NCBI RefSeq assembly: GCF_016862915.1
Contig: NZ_BONW01000042.1
Span: 186,001 to 250,000 of the forward strand
Direction of reading: 5' to 3'
DNA length: 64,000 bases
Origin: Plantactinospora endophytica
Lineage (GTDB): Bacteria > Actinomycetota > Actinomycetes > Mycobacteriales > Micromonosporaceae
Of this stretch, positions 43,031 through 55,000 are shown piece after piece. The translations under genes were made by a program, and so were the position numbers. The notes beneath the pieces are model-generated. The model was not told the DNA's origin. It saw only the letters and a list, made by a program, of their open reading frames with translations, and did not search any database. Each line of letters opens with the position of its first letter. Position 1 is the stretch's first letter.

Positions 43031-46000
43031 AGCAGGATCCCCATTTCGGCCTCCAACGACTCGATCTCGTCCTGATCCAGGTCCAGCGACAGGTCCGACG
43101 GGGTCAGCCCGCTGGCACCGGGCAGTGCGGCGTGCGCCACGATCTCCCGCAGCGCCGCCAGCCACGCCTCGGCGAGCCGCCCGACCCACTCCGCGTCCAG
43201 CAGTCCGGCCGGCCAGCTCAGGCTCGCGTGCAGCTCCGGCCCGCTGCCCCGGTCGACCGCCACGGCGTTGACGTCCAGGGTGTGCGCGGCCGGCATCTCC
43301 GGGTCGCGCGGCGGAACGCTCGGGGCGTCCGGTGCGGGCGACCACCATCCGTCCGCGCCGCCGCCGCTGGACATGCCGAGGTAGTTGAAGCCGAGCTGCG
43401 GAACCGGGCCGGCGGCGAGGGCCGGCGCGGTGGACGGGTTGAGGTAGCGCAGCATGCCGTACCCGTGTCCGTCGCCGGGCACCGATCGGAGCTGCTCCTT
43501 CACCGCCCGCAGTGCGCGCCCGGCGTCCTGCCCGCCGGCGTCGATCCGGACCGGGTGCACCTTGGTGAACCAGCCGACCGTCCGGGACAGGTCCATCCCC
43601 GGCACCAACTCCTCGCGGCCGTGCCCCTCCAGGTCGACCAGCAGCCCGCCGGTACGCCCGCACCGCTCCAACGCCAGCGCCAGGCCGGTGAGCAGTACGT
43701 CGTTGACGTTGGCCCGCAGCGTGGCCGGTACGGCGCCGAGCAGCGGCCCGGTGTGCTCCGCCGGCAGTACCACGGAAAGCTCCTGGACGGTTCCGGCGGT
43801 GTCCCGGGCCGGATCCAGCGGTCGGCTCCCGAGCGGCGCCTCCGGGGTACCGAGCAGGCGTTGCCAGTCCGGCAGCTCGGCGACCCGCTCGGCCGAGCCG
43901 GCCAACTCGACCAGCCGGGTCGCCCAGCCGCGCAGCGAGGTACCCACCGGGTCGAGCTGTACCGCCCGGCCCGCGACGGCGGCCTCCCAGGCCGCCCGCA
44001 GGTCCGGCAGCAGCACGTGCCAGGAGACCCCGTCGACGACCAGGTGGTGCAGCATCACCAGCAGCCGGCCGGCCGCCGGTCCGGCGTCGAACCAGACCAC
44101 CTGCACGGTGACCCCGGCCCTCGGGCTGAGCCGACCCCGCGCGGCGCCGGCCTCGGCGGCGACCACCGCGACCAGGGCCTCCGGCGCCAGCCCGGCGACG
44201 TCCACCCGGTGGACCAGCTCGGCCGCGTCGACCGTACCCGGCTCGGCGACGGCCGCGCCGTCGTCGGTCGTCCGCAGCGCGTCGTGGTGGTCGAGCAGCG
44301 CCTGCACCGCGCCGACCAGCGACGGCTGGTCCAACTCGGCCGGCACGGTGAGCACCATCGTCTGGTTGAAGCCGTCGTACCCGCCGAGCCCGCGCATCCA
44401 GGCCGCCATCGGAGTCTGCGGCAGCTCGCCCACCCCGTCGTCGACGGCGACGGTCGCCGGCCCGTCGCCGTCGGCCGCCAGCGCGGCGAGCCCGGCCACC
44501 GACTTGGCGAGGAACACGTCGCGCGGGCTGAAGACCACCCCGGCCCGACGGGCCCGGGAGACCAGTTGGATGGCCCGGATGCTGTCCCCGCCCAGCTCGA
44601 AGAAGCCCTGGTCGACACCGAAGTCGGTGCGGCCGAGCACGTCGGCGAAGGCGGCGTGCAGCAGGTGCTCGCGCGGGGTCCGGGGCGGCGACCCGGGTTG
44701 GGCGAACGTCTCCGGCGCCGGCAGCGCCGCCCGGTCCACCTTGCCGTTCGGGGTCAGCGGCATCGAGTCGACGAGTACGACCAGCGCCGGAACCATCGCG
44801 TCGGGCAGCCGGGCGGCGAGTGCGGCGCGCAGTCGACCCGGTTCCGGCGGGGCGACGGCGTCACCCGGGACGACGTACCCGACCAGCATTCGGCCGTTGC
44901 CGACCTCGCGTACGGTGGCCGCGGCCAGCGCCACTCCCGGCTGTGCGGACAGCGCCGCCTCGACCTCGCCGAGTTCGATCCGGAAGCCCCGGACCTTCAC
45001 CTGGTCGTCGAGCCTTCCCACGAAGTCGAGTTGCCCGTCCGCCCGCCACTTCGCCAGGTCGCCGGTGCGGTACATCCGCTCCCCGGCCGAGCCGTACGGG
45101 TCGGCGACGAACCGCTCGGCGGTGATCCCGGGGCGGGCCAGGTAGCCGCGCGCCAGGCCGGCGCCGGCGACGTACATCTCGCCGACGACTCCGGGCGGGA
45201 CCAGTCGGAGCTGCTCGTCGAGCAGGTACACCCGGGTGTCCCGGACCGGCCGGCCGATCGGCAGCGGCGCCGTTCCGGCGAGCGGACCGCTCAACGTCGC
45301 GGCGAGCGTCGACTCGGTCGGGCCGTACCCGTTGACCAGGCGCCGCCCGCGTGCCCAGTACTCGGCGAGTTCCGCCGGGCAGGACTCGCCGCCGACGATC
45401 AGCGACCGCAACTCCGGCAGCGCGATCCGGGGCAGGCTGGCCAGCACCGACGGCGGCAGCAGCAGGTGGTTGATCCGGTGCGTCTCCAGGTAGTCGGCCA
45501 GGTCCTCGCCGACCGGCGGTGCGGACGGCACCACCAGGCACGCCCCGGAGAGCAGCGACAGGCACAGTTCGGCGACCGACGCGTCGAAGCTGAGCGCGAC
45601 GAACTGGAGTACCCGGTCGCCGGGCCGTACGCCGCACGCGTCGACCATCGACTCGGTGATGCTCGCGATCCCGCCGTGCGTGACGACGACGCCCTTCGGC
45701 TGTCCGGTGGAGCCGGAGGTGTAGATGACGTAGGCCGGTGCGGCCAGCGGCCTCGCCGGGCTCGGGTCGGTGGCCGGGGCGGCGGCGACGGCGCGGGCGG
45801 TCGCCGGGTCGTCGAGCAGCACGACCGGACGGTCCCCCAGGTCCACCGTGCCGGCCACGGTGGTGTCGGTGACCACACAGGACGGTCGGGCGTCGCCGAG
45901 CATGAACGCGAGGCGCGCGGCCGGGTAGTCCGGGTCGAGCGGCAGGAACGCGGCGCCGGACTTCATCGCGGCGAGCACCGCGACGACGTAGTCCGCGCCG

Positions 46001-49000
46001 CGCCGCAGCGCCACGGCGACGGTGCGCTCCGGGCCGGCGCCGTGGGCGGCCAGGTGGTGTGCGAGCCGGTTCGCCCGGGCGTCCAGCTCCGCGTAGCAGA
46101 GCGCCTCGCCGGCGAACCACACCGCCGCCGCCTCCGGGGTACGCCGGGCCTGGGCCGCGAACAGGCCCGGGAAGTCCAGCGCACCGGCCGGTACGGCGGT
46201 GTCGTCCCCGCCGTGCCAGTCGTTCCAGCCGTACCGGATCCGCTCGTACTCGCCCGGGACCAGCACGTCGAGGTCGTCGACGGAACGGTCCGGCTGCGCC
46301 GCCGCAGTACCGATCAACTGCACCAGCCGCTGTGCGAACGCGGCGACGGTGCCGGCGTCGAACAGGTCGGTGGCGTACTCGATCGAGCCGGTCACCCCGA
46401 CCGGCCGGCCGGCGTCGTCGAACCGCTCGGTCAGGCCGACGCCGAGGTCGAACTTTGCCGCGCTGAATCCGGGGTCGTGCCACCCGGTGTCGAGGCCGGG
46501 CAGGTCGTAGACGGGTTTCCCGGCGGTGTGCACGGTCAGCGACACCTGGAACAGCGGGTGGTGCGACAGCGACCGGACCGGGTTCAGCTCCTCGACCAGC
46601 CGCTCGAACGGCAGATCCTGATGGTCGTACGCCGCCAGGTCGGTGTCCCGAACCCGCGACAACAACTCCCGGAACGTCGGCGCACCACTCACATCCGTGC
46701 GCAACACCAACGTGTTGACGAAGAACCCGACCAACTCGTCCAACGCCGCGTCAGTCCGACCCGCGACGACCGTACCGATCGGAATGTCCGTACCGGCGCC
46801 GAGGCGGGACAGCAACGCCGCCAACCCGGCCTGCACCACCATGAACAGCGTCGTACCGCTGCCCCGGGCCAGCTCGGTCACCCTGGCGTGCACCTCCGGG
46901 CCCCAGGCGAACTCGGCCCGGCCCCCGGTGAACGACGCGACCACCGGGCGGGGCCGGTCGGTGGGCAGCGGAATCAGGTCCGGCATCCCGTCGAGCCGGT
47001 CCCGCCAGAACCCGAGCTGTCCGGCCAGCACACTGTCCGGCGCGTTCTCGTCGCCCAGCAACTCGCGTTGCCAGATCGCGTAGTCCCGGTACTGCACCGG
47101 CAGCGGGGACCAGCCCGGCTCGGCACCGGCAATTCGCGCGGCGTACGCCGCCGACACGTCCCGCACCAACGGATCGAACGACCAACCGTCCGCCGCGATG
47201 TGGTGCAACACGACCAACAGCACATGGTCCTCGGGCCCGACCTCGAAGAGCGTGACCCGCAGCGGCGGTTCCTCGGCGGTCAGGTCGAACGGCCGGCGCG
47301 CGGCGTCCGCCACCTCGGCGTCCAGGCGCCCGGCGTCGACCCGTACCAGCTCGACGGCCGGCGAGGTCGGCTGGATCCGCTGCCGGGTCGGGCCGTCGGC
47401 GTCGACGAAGACGGTACGCAGCACCTCGTGCCGCGCCACCACGTCCACCCAGGCAGCCCGCAACGCCGACACGTCCAACACCCCACGCAACCGCACCGCC
47501 AACGGCACGTTGTACGTCGCACCCGCACCCTCCAACCGATGCAGGAACCACAACCGCTGCTGCGCGAACGACAACGGCACCAACTCATCCGCCGACGTCG
47601 ACCCGACCAACGCCGGCCTCGACACTCCACCGTCGACCAGTCGGGACGCCAGCCCCGCCACCGTCGGCGCCTCGAAGACCGCCCGCAGCGGCAGTTCCAC
47701 CCCCAGCGCCGCCCGGATCCGGGACACCAGCCGGGTCGCCAGCAGCGAGTGGCCGCCGTACTCGAAGAAGTTGTCGTCCAGGCCGACCGCCGGCACCCCC
47801 AACACGTCGGCGAAGAGCCCGCAGAGCAGTTCCTCCCGTGCGGTGCGCGGCTGCCGCCCGGTGCCCGACCCGCCGTCCGGGCCGAGCAGCACCGGCGCCG
47901 GCAGCGCCCGATGGTCGACCTTGCCGTTCGGGGTGACCGGGATCGTGTCGACCACCACCACGGCGGCGGGGACCAGGAACGCCGGCAGCCGCTCCCGCAG
48001 GAAGTCCCGCAGCTCGCCCGGCTCGGCGGCACCGCTCGGTCCTGCCGCCGGTACCGCGTAGGCGACCAGCCGTGCGTCGCCGGGCCGGTCCTCGCGGACG
48101 ACCGCGACCGCCTGGGCCACCGACGGATGTCCGGCGAGCACCGCCTCGACCTCGCCGGGCTCGATCCGGAAGCCGCGCAGTTTGACCTGCCGGTCGACCC
48201 GCCCGAGGTACTCCAACTGCCCGTCGGACCGCCACTTGGCCAGGTCGCCGGTGCGGTACATCCGCGAGCCGGACGGACCGTACGGGTCGGCGACGAACCT
48301 CGTGGCGCTGAGGCCGGGCCGGGCCAGGTAGCCGGTGGCCAGGCCGGTACCGGCGACGTACAGCTCCCCCGGCACGCCGGGTGGCACCGGGCGCAGTGCC
48401 GCGTCGAGTACGTAGGTGGCGGCGCCCCGGATCGGCCGGCCGATCGGCGGAGTCGCCGCTTCGTGCAGCGGCGTACTCATGGTGGCGCAGACCGTCGTCT
48501 CGGTCGGGCCGTACGCGTTGACCATGCGACGGCCGGGTGCCCAGCGTTCGATCAGTTCCGGCCCGCACGCCTCCCCCGCGACCACCAGCGTCATGCCGGC
48601 CGGCAGGTCGTACCCGTCCAGTCCGGCGAGCGCGCTGGGCGGCAGCGTGACGTGGCTGACCCGTTCCTGCGCGACGAGCGCGCTGAGCGGTTCGCCGGGG
48701 CGCAGCCGCTCGCGGGGTGCGAGCACCAGGCAGGCGCCGTTGGCCAGCGCCATGCAGACCTCCCAGGCCGCCGCGTCGAAGCTCAGCGCGGCGAACTGGA
48801 GCACCCGGCTGTCGGCGGTGACGCCGAGCATCTCGGCCTGCGCCCGGGCGAGGTTCGCCAGGCCGGCGTGACTGACCACCACACCCTTGGGCCGGCCGGT
48901 CGAGCCGGAGGTGTAGATGACGTAGGCGGGTACCTCCGGAGCCGGCGGGGCGAGCGGCGCGGAGTCGGCACCGGCCGACGGTCCGGGGTCGGCGCTGTGC

Positions 49001-52000
49001 GGCACGACCTCGTCCAGCAGCAGCCGGGCGACCGGGCTCTCCGGCAGGGTGGCGGCGGTTCCGCTCGTGGTGAGCAGCACGGCCGGCTGGCCGTCCTCGA
49101 GCATGTAGGCGATCCGCTCGGCCGGGTAGTCCGGGTCGATCGGCAGGTACGCCGCACCCGCCATGTGCACGGCGAGCAGCGCCACGACCAGTTCCGCCGA
49201 GCGCGGCACCGCGACCGCGACGAGGCTGTGCGGACCGGCACCGGCCGCCCGGAGCCGCCGGGCGAGGGCGGTGGCCCGCCGGTCCAGCTCGGCGTAGCTC
49301 AGCTCGACCCCCTCGAACCGTACGGCCGGCGCGTCCGGTTCCCGGTCCACCCCGGCCCGGAACAGCGCCGGCAGGGACGCCGCCGGAAGGTCGGGAGCGC
49401 CGTGCGCCCAGTCGCCGAGGATGGTGTCCCGCTCGCCGTCGACGAACACGTCGATGCTCTCGACCCTGGCGTCCGGCGCCGCGACGGCGGCCTCGAGGGT
49501 GTGCACCAGGCGCCGGGCCAGCAGTTCGACGGTCGCCGGGTCGAACAGGTCGGTGGCGTAGTCGAGCTGCGCGGCGGCGCCGCCGTCCGGGTGCTCCCGC
49601 ACGGTCAGGGTGAGGTCGAACTTGGCGGTGCTCAGCTCCGCGTCGCGCCAGGTGGCTTCGACGCCGGGCAGGTCGTAGACGGGTTCGTCGTCGGCCTGCA
49701 CGGTCAGCGACACCTGGAACAGCGGGTGGTGCGACAGCGACCGGACCGGGTTCAGCTCCTCGACCAGCCGCTCGAACGGCAGATCCTGATGGTCGTACGC
49801 CGCCAGGTCGGTGTCCCGAACCCGCGACAACAACTCCCGGAACGTCGGCGCACCACTCACATCCGTGCGCAACACCAACGTGTTGACGAAGAACCCGACC
49901 AACTCGTCCAACGCCGCATCCGTCCGACCCGCGACGACCGTACCGATCGGAATGTCCGTACCGGCGCCGAGGCGGGACAGCAACGCCGCCAACCCGGCCT
50001 GCACCACCATGAACAGCGTCGTACCGCTGCCCCGGGCCAGTTCGGTGATCCGCTCGTGCAGCCCGGCGTCCCAGCCGAACTCGAAGCGTCCACCGGCGAA
50101 CGACGCCACCACCGGGCGGGGCCGGTCGGTCGGCAACGCGATCAGGTCCGGCATCCCCGCCAACCGGTCCCGCCAGAACCCGAGCTGCCCGGCCAACACA
50201 CTGTCCGGCGCGTCCTCGTCACCCAACAGCTCCCGCTGCCACACCGCATAGTCCCGGTACTGCACCGGCAACGCCGACCAGCCCGGCTCGGCACCGGCAA
50301 CCCGCGCCGCGTACGCCGCCGACACGTCCCGCACCAACGGATCGAACGACCAACCGTCCGCCGCGATGTGGTGCAACACGACCAACAGCAGGTGGTCCTC
50401 CGGGCCGATCTCGAACAGGGTGACCCGCAACGGCAGCTCGGCCGTGAAGTCGAACGGCCGGCGGACCGCGTCCGCCACCGTGGCCGGCAGGGCCGCCTCG
50501 GCGACCGGGATCGGGCCGGCGAGCACCGGGGCCGCCGGATGCACCCGCTGGTACATCACGCCGTCGACGTCGGTGAACCCGGTACGCAGCACCTCGTGCC
50601 GCGCCACCACGTCCACCCAGGCCGCCCGCAACGCCGACACATCCAACACCCCACGCAACCGCACCGCCAACGGCACGTTGTACGTCGCACCCGCACCCTC
50701 CAACCGATGCAGGAACCACAACCGCTGCTGCGCGAACGACAACGGCACCAACCCATCCGCCGACGTCGACCCGACCAACGCCGGCCTCGGCGCCCCGCCC
50801 TCGACCAGCCGGGACGCGACGCCGGCCACGGTCGGCGCCTCGAAGAGCGCCCGCAGCGGCAGTTCCGCCCCCAGCGCGGCCCGGATCCGGGACACCAGCC
50901 GGGAGGCGAGCAGCGAGTGGCCGCCGAGGTCGAAGAAGTTGTCGTCCAGGCCGACCGCCGGCACCCCCAACACGTCGGCGAAGAGCCCGCAGAGCAGTTC
51001 CTCGCGTACGGTGCGGGGCTGCCGTCCGGTGCCCGGCGCGGCGAACGCGGGTGCCGGCAGCGCCCTACGGTCGACCTTGCCGTTGGCGTTCAACGGCAGC
51101 GCGTCGAGTACGACGAAGTACGCCGGCACCATGTAGCCGGGCAGCTTGCCGGCGAGCTGGCTACGCACGTCGTCGAGCCCGACCGTACGCCCGGCCGCCG
51201 GCACCAGGTACGCGACGATCCGACGGTCGCCACCGATCTCCCGCACGGTGACGTACGCCTGCCCGATACTCGGCTGGCCGACCAGCGCCGCCTCGATCTC
51301 GCCCAGCTCGATCCGGAAGCCGCGCAGTTTGACCTGCTGGTCGGCGCGCCCGACGTACTCGATCTCGCCGTGCCGGTCCCATCGGACCAGGTCACCGGTG
51401 CGGTACATCCGCCCGCCGGCCGGGCCGTACGGGTCGGCGACGAAACGCTCGGCGGTCTGGCCGGGACGGCGCACGTAGCCCCGGGCGGTCCCGGTGCCGG
51501 CGAGGTACAGCTCACCGGTGACGCCGACCGGCACCGGGCGCAGCAGTTCGTCCAGCACGTAGCCGCGCATGTTGTCCATCACCCGCCCGATCGGCACGGT
51601 GCCGGCCTGCTCCGCAACTGTGTGCACCTGCCCGGCGAGCGCGTAGGTGGTGGTCTCGGTCGGGCCGTACACGTGCACCAGGGCGACCGACGGGCACGCC
51701 TGCCCGAACCGGCGCATCGCGGCCGGCGAGACCAGTTCGCCGCCGGTCCACACCTCCCGCATCCCGGCCAGCGCCGCCGGCCGCTCCTCGGCGATCAGGT
51801 TGAACAGCGCCGTGGTGAAGAACGCCGCGGTGACCTGGTGATCGCGCAGTACACGTTCGAGGGTGTCGACGTCGGGGTCACCGGGCGGGGCGACCACGAC
51901 GGCGCCGCCGCGCAGCAGCGGCACCCACATCTCGTAGGTGGAGGCGTCGAAGGCGAACGCGGAGTGCACCAGTACCCGCAGGTGCGCCGGGTCGTCGAAG

Positions 52001-55000
52001 CCACGGTGGTGGACCAGGCCGACGATGTCCCGGTGGGTGACGGCGACACCCTTCGGGGTACCGGTCGAGCCGGAGGTGTACATCACGTAGGCCAGTTCGG
52101 CGGGGTCGGTCCGGACCCCCGGGTCGGTGTCCGGCAGCTTCGCCTGCTCCGGGTCGTCGTCCACGGTGACGACGACGGCGGAGTGCGAGAAGATCCGCTG
52201 CTTGGTGTCGGTGAGCAGCACCGTGGCGCCGGTCTCGGCGAGCACGCCGCGTACCCGGGCCGGCGGGTAGGTGGCGTGCAGCGGGACGTAGGCGGCGCCG
52301 AGCTTCAGCACGGCGAGCGCGGCGACGACGACGTGCGGCGAGCGTTCCAGCAGGCAGCCGACGTGCGAACCGGCGCCGACGCCGAGCCGGGCGAGCCGGT
52401 GGGCGAGCCGGTTCGCCCGCCGGTCCAGCTCGGCGTAGGTCATCGAGCCGGCGTCGCCGGTCACCGCCACGGCGTCGGGGGTACGGGCGACCTGCGCACG
52501 GAACAGCTCGTGCACCGAGGCGTCCGGGTAGGCCACAGCCGCCCCGTTCCAGTCGACGAGCAGCCGTTGCCGCTCGGCGGCCGACATCAGCTCCAGCGCG
52601 CTGATCGGCGCGGCAGGCTCGGCGACGGCAGCCCGCAGTACCAGTACGAGCCGGTCCGCGATCGCTTGGGCGGTCTCCTGGTCGAACAGGTCCACGGCGT
52701 ACTCGATGCCGCCGCGTACCCCGGCCGGGCCGCCGTCGGCGGTGTGCGTCTCGGCGACCACCACCGACAGGTCGAACTTGGCCACCCCGGTGTCCACCGG
52801 TACCGGTGCCGCGCCGAGGCCCGGCAGTTCGAGCCGGCCATCCTCGTCGTTGCGGATGGTGAGCATGACCTGGAACAGCGGGTGGTGTGCCAGCGACCGG
52901 GCCGGGTTGAGCACCTCGACCAGCCGCTCGAACGGGATGTCCTGGTGTGCGAAGGCGGCCAGGTCCACCTCGCGGACCCGGGCCAGCAGTTCCCGGAAGC
53001 TCGGGTCGCCGGAGGTGTCGGTGCGCAGCACCAGCGTGTTGACGAAGAACCCGACCAGTCCGTCGAGGCCCTCCTCGTTCCGGCCGGCGACGGCCGTCCC
53101 GACCGGGATGTCCGAGCCGGCGCCGAGCCGGGACAGCAGCGCCGCCAGCGCCGCGTGGAACACCATGAACACCGTCACGCCGGCCGACCGGGCCAGCCCG
53201 GCCACCGCCTCGTGCAGCTCGGCGTCGAGCGTGAACTCGACGTCCGCGCCGACGTGGCTCGCCTGCGCCGGCCGGGGCCGGTCCGCCGGCACCTCGGTCA
53301 GCTCCGGCAGCCCGGCCAGGGTCGCGGTCCAGTAGGCGACCTGCGCCGCAGCGGCGCTGTCCGGGTCGGTCTCCGCGCCGAGCAGGTCGTGCTGCCACAG
53401 GCTGTAGTCGGCGTACGAGACCGGCAGCGGCGCGTACCGGGGTGCGGTGCCGGTCGACCGGGCCGCGTAGCCGAGGGCCAGGTCGCGGGCGAACGGCGCC
53501 TCGGACCCGCCGTCGGTGGCGATGTGGTGGCAGAGCACCAGCAGCACGTGCTCCGGCTGCCCGGTCGAGTCGAGCGCGAACACCGTCACCCGGATCGGCG
53601 GGTCGACGGTGATGTCGAACGGTACCCGGGAGGCGGCGTCCAGCGCGTCGGCCAGCCCGGCCTCGTCGACCCCGACCAGCTCGACGACGGGACGGGCCGC
53701 GTCGAGCGGGATCAGCTCCTGGTACGGCTCGCCGTTCTGCTCCGGATGGCGGGTGCGTAGTGGCTCGTGCCGGGCGACGACGTCGGCGAGTGCCTCGGTC
53801 AGCGCGGCCAGGTCGAGCGGGCCGGTGAGCCGGCTGGCGACCGGCACGTTGTAGGTCGCCGAGGTCGGGTCGAGCCGGTGCAGGAACCACAGCCGACGCT
53901 GTGCGTACGACAGCGGCAGCCGGTCGGGCCGGGGCCGGGGCCGCAGCGCGACCGTACCGTCGGCGGGGGCGGCGTCCGGACCGGAGCCGGTGGCCGCGTC
54001 CAGTTCGGCGGCGAGTCCGGCCGGGGTCGGCGCCTCGAAGATGACCCGGAGCGACAGGTCGACGCCGGTCGCGGCCCGGAGCTGGCTACGCAGCCGTACC
54101 GCGAGCAGGCTGTGCCCGCCGACGGCGAAGAAGTCGTCGTCCGGGCCGACCCGGGGCACCGCCAGCACCTCGGCGAAGATGCCGCAGACCAGTTCCTCCC
54201 GGGCCGAACCGGCGGCCCGGCCGAGCCCGGCGGCCACCGCCTCGGGTACCGGCAACGCGGCCCGGTCCAGCTTCCGGTTCGCCGTCGTGGGCAGCTCGTC
54301 CAGCGCCACGATCGACGACGGCACCATGTACTCCGGCAGTTGCCGGGCCAGGTGCTCGCGCAGACCGGCGACGTCGACGCCGGCCGGTGCGACGTACCCG
54401 ACGAGCCGGCGGTTGCCGGGGGTGTCCTCGCGCAGCACCACCGCCGCGTGCCGGACCGCCGGGTACCGCTGCGCCACCGCCTCGATCTCGCCCGGCTCGA
54501 TCCTGAAACCGCGCAGTTTGACCTGGTCGTCGACGCGGGCGACGAACTCCAGTTGCCCGTCGGCGCGCCACCGGAACAGGTCGCCGGAGCGGTACATCCG
54601 GGAGCCGGGCGGGCCGTACGGGTCGGCCACGAACTTGGTCGAGGTCAGCCCGGGCCGACCGAAGTAGCCCCGGGTGACCAGGTCACCGGCGATGTACGCC
54701 TCACCGGTCACCCCGAACGGGGTCGGGCGCAGCCGGGCGTCCAGCACGTACATCCGGGTGTTCCAGATCGGCGTGCCGATGGTCACCACGCCCGGCACCA
54801 CCGACTCGCCCGGTCCGACCCGGAACTCGGTGCAGCCGATCGTGGTCTCGGTCGGGCCGTACTCGTTGATCACCGTGGCGCCCGGGTGGCCGGCACGCCA
54901 CTCGTCGAGCACCTCACCGAGCAGCGCCTCGCCGCCCAGCACGAGCTGCTCGGTCGGCGAGTAGCCGGCCGGCAGGGACAGCAGCACCGGCAGGTGGCTC

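Noticed and set aside
37442-43663. Longer version of NRPS 2 starting at 43663
   Set aside because: The extra 211 residues lie antisense-frame within NRPS 1 and look random; a GTG overlapping the NRPS 1 stop at 43030 is the natural start.
43132-53760. A 3,542-codon open frame on the + strand opposite the synthetase
   Set aside because: It is a shadow produced by the GC-rich synthetase on the other strand; it shows no domain and mirrors the NRPS codon pattern.
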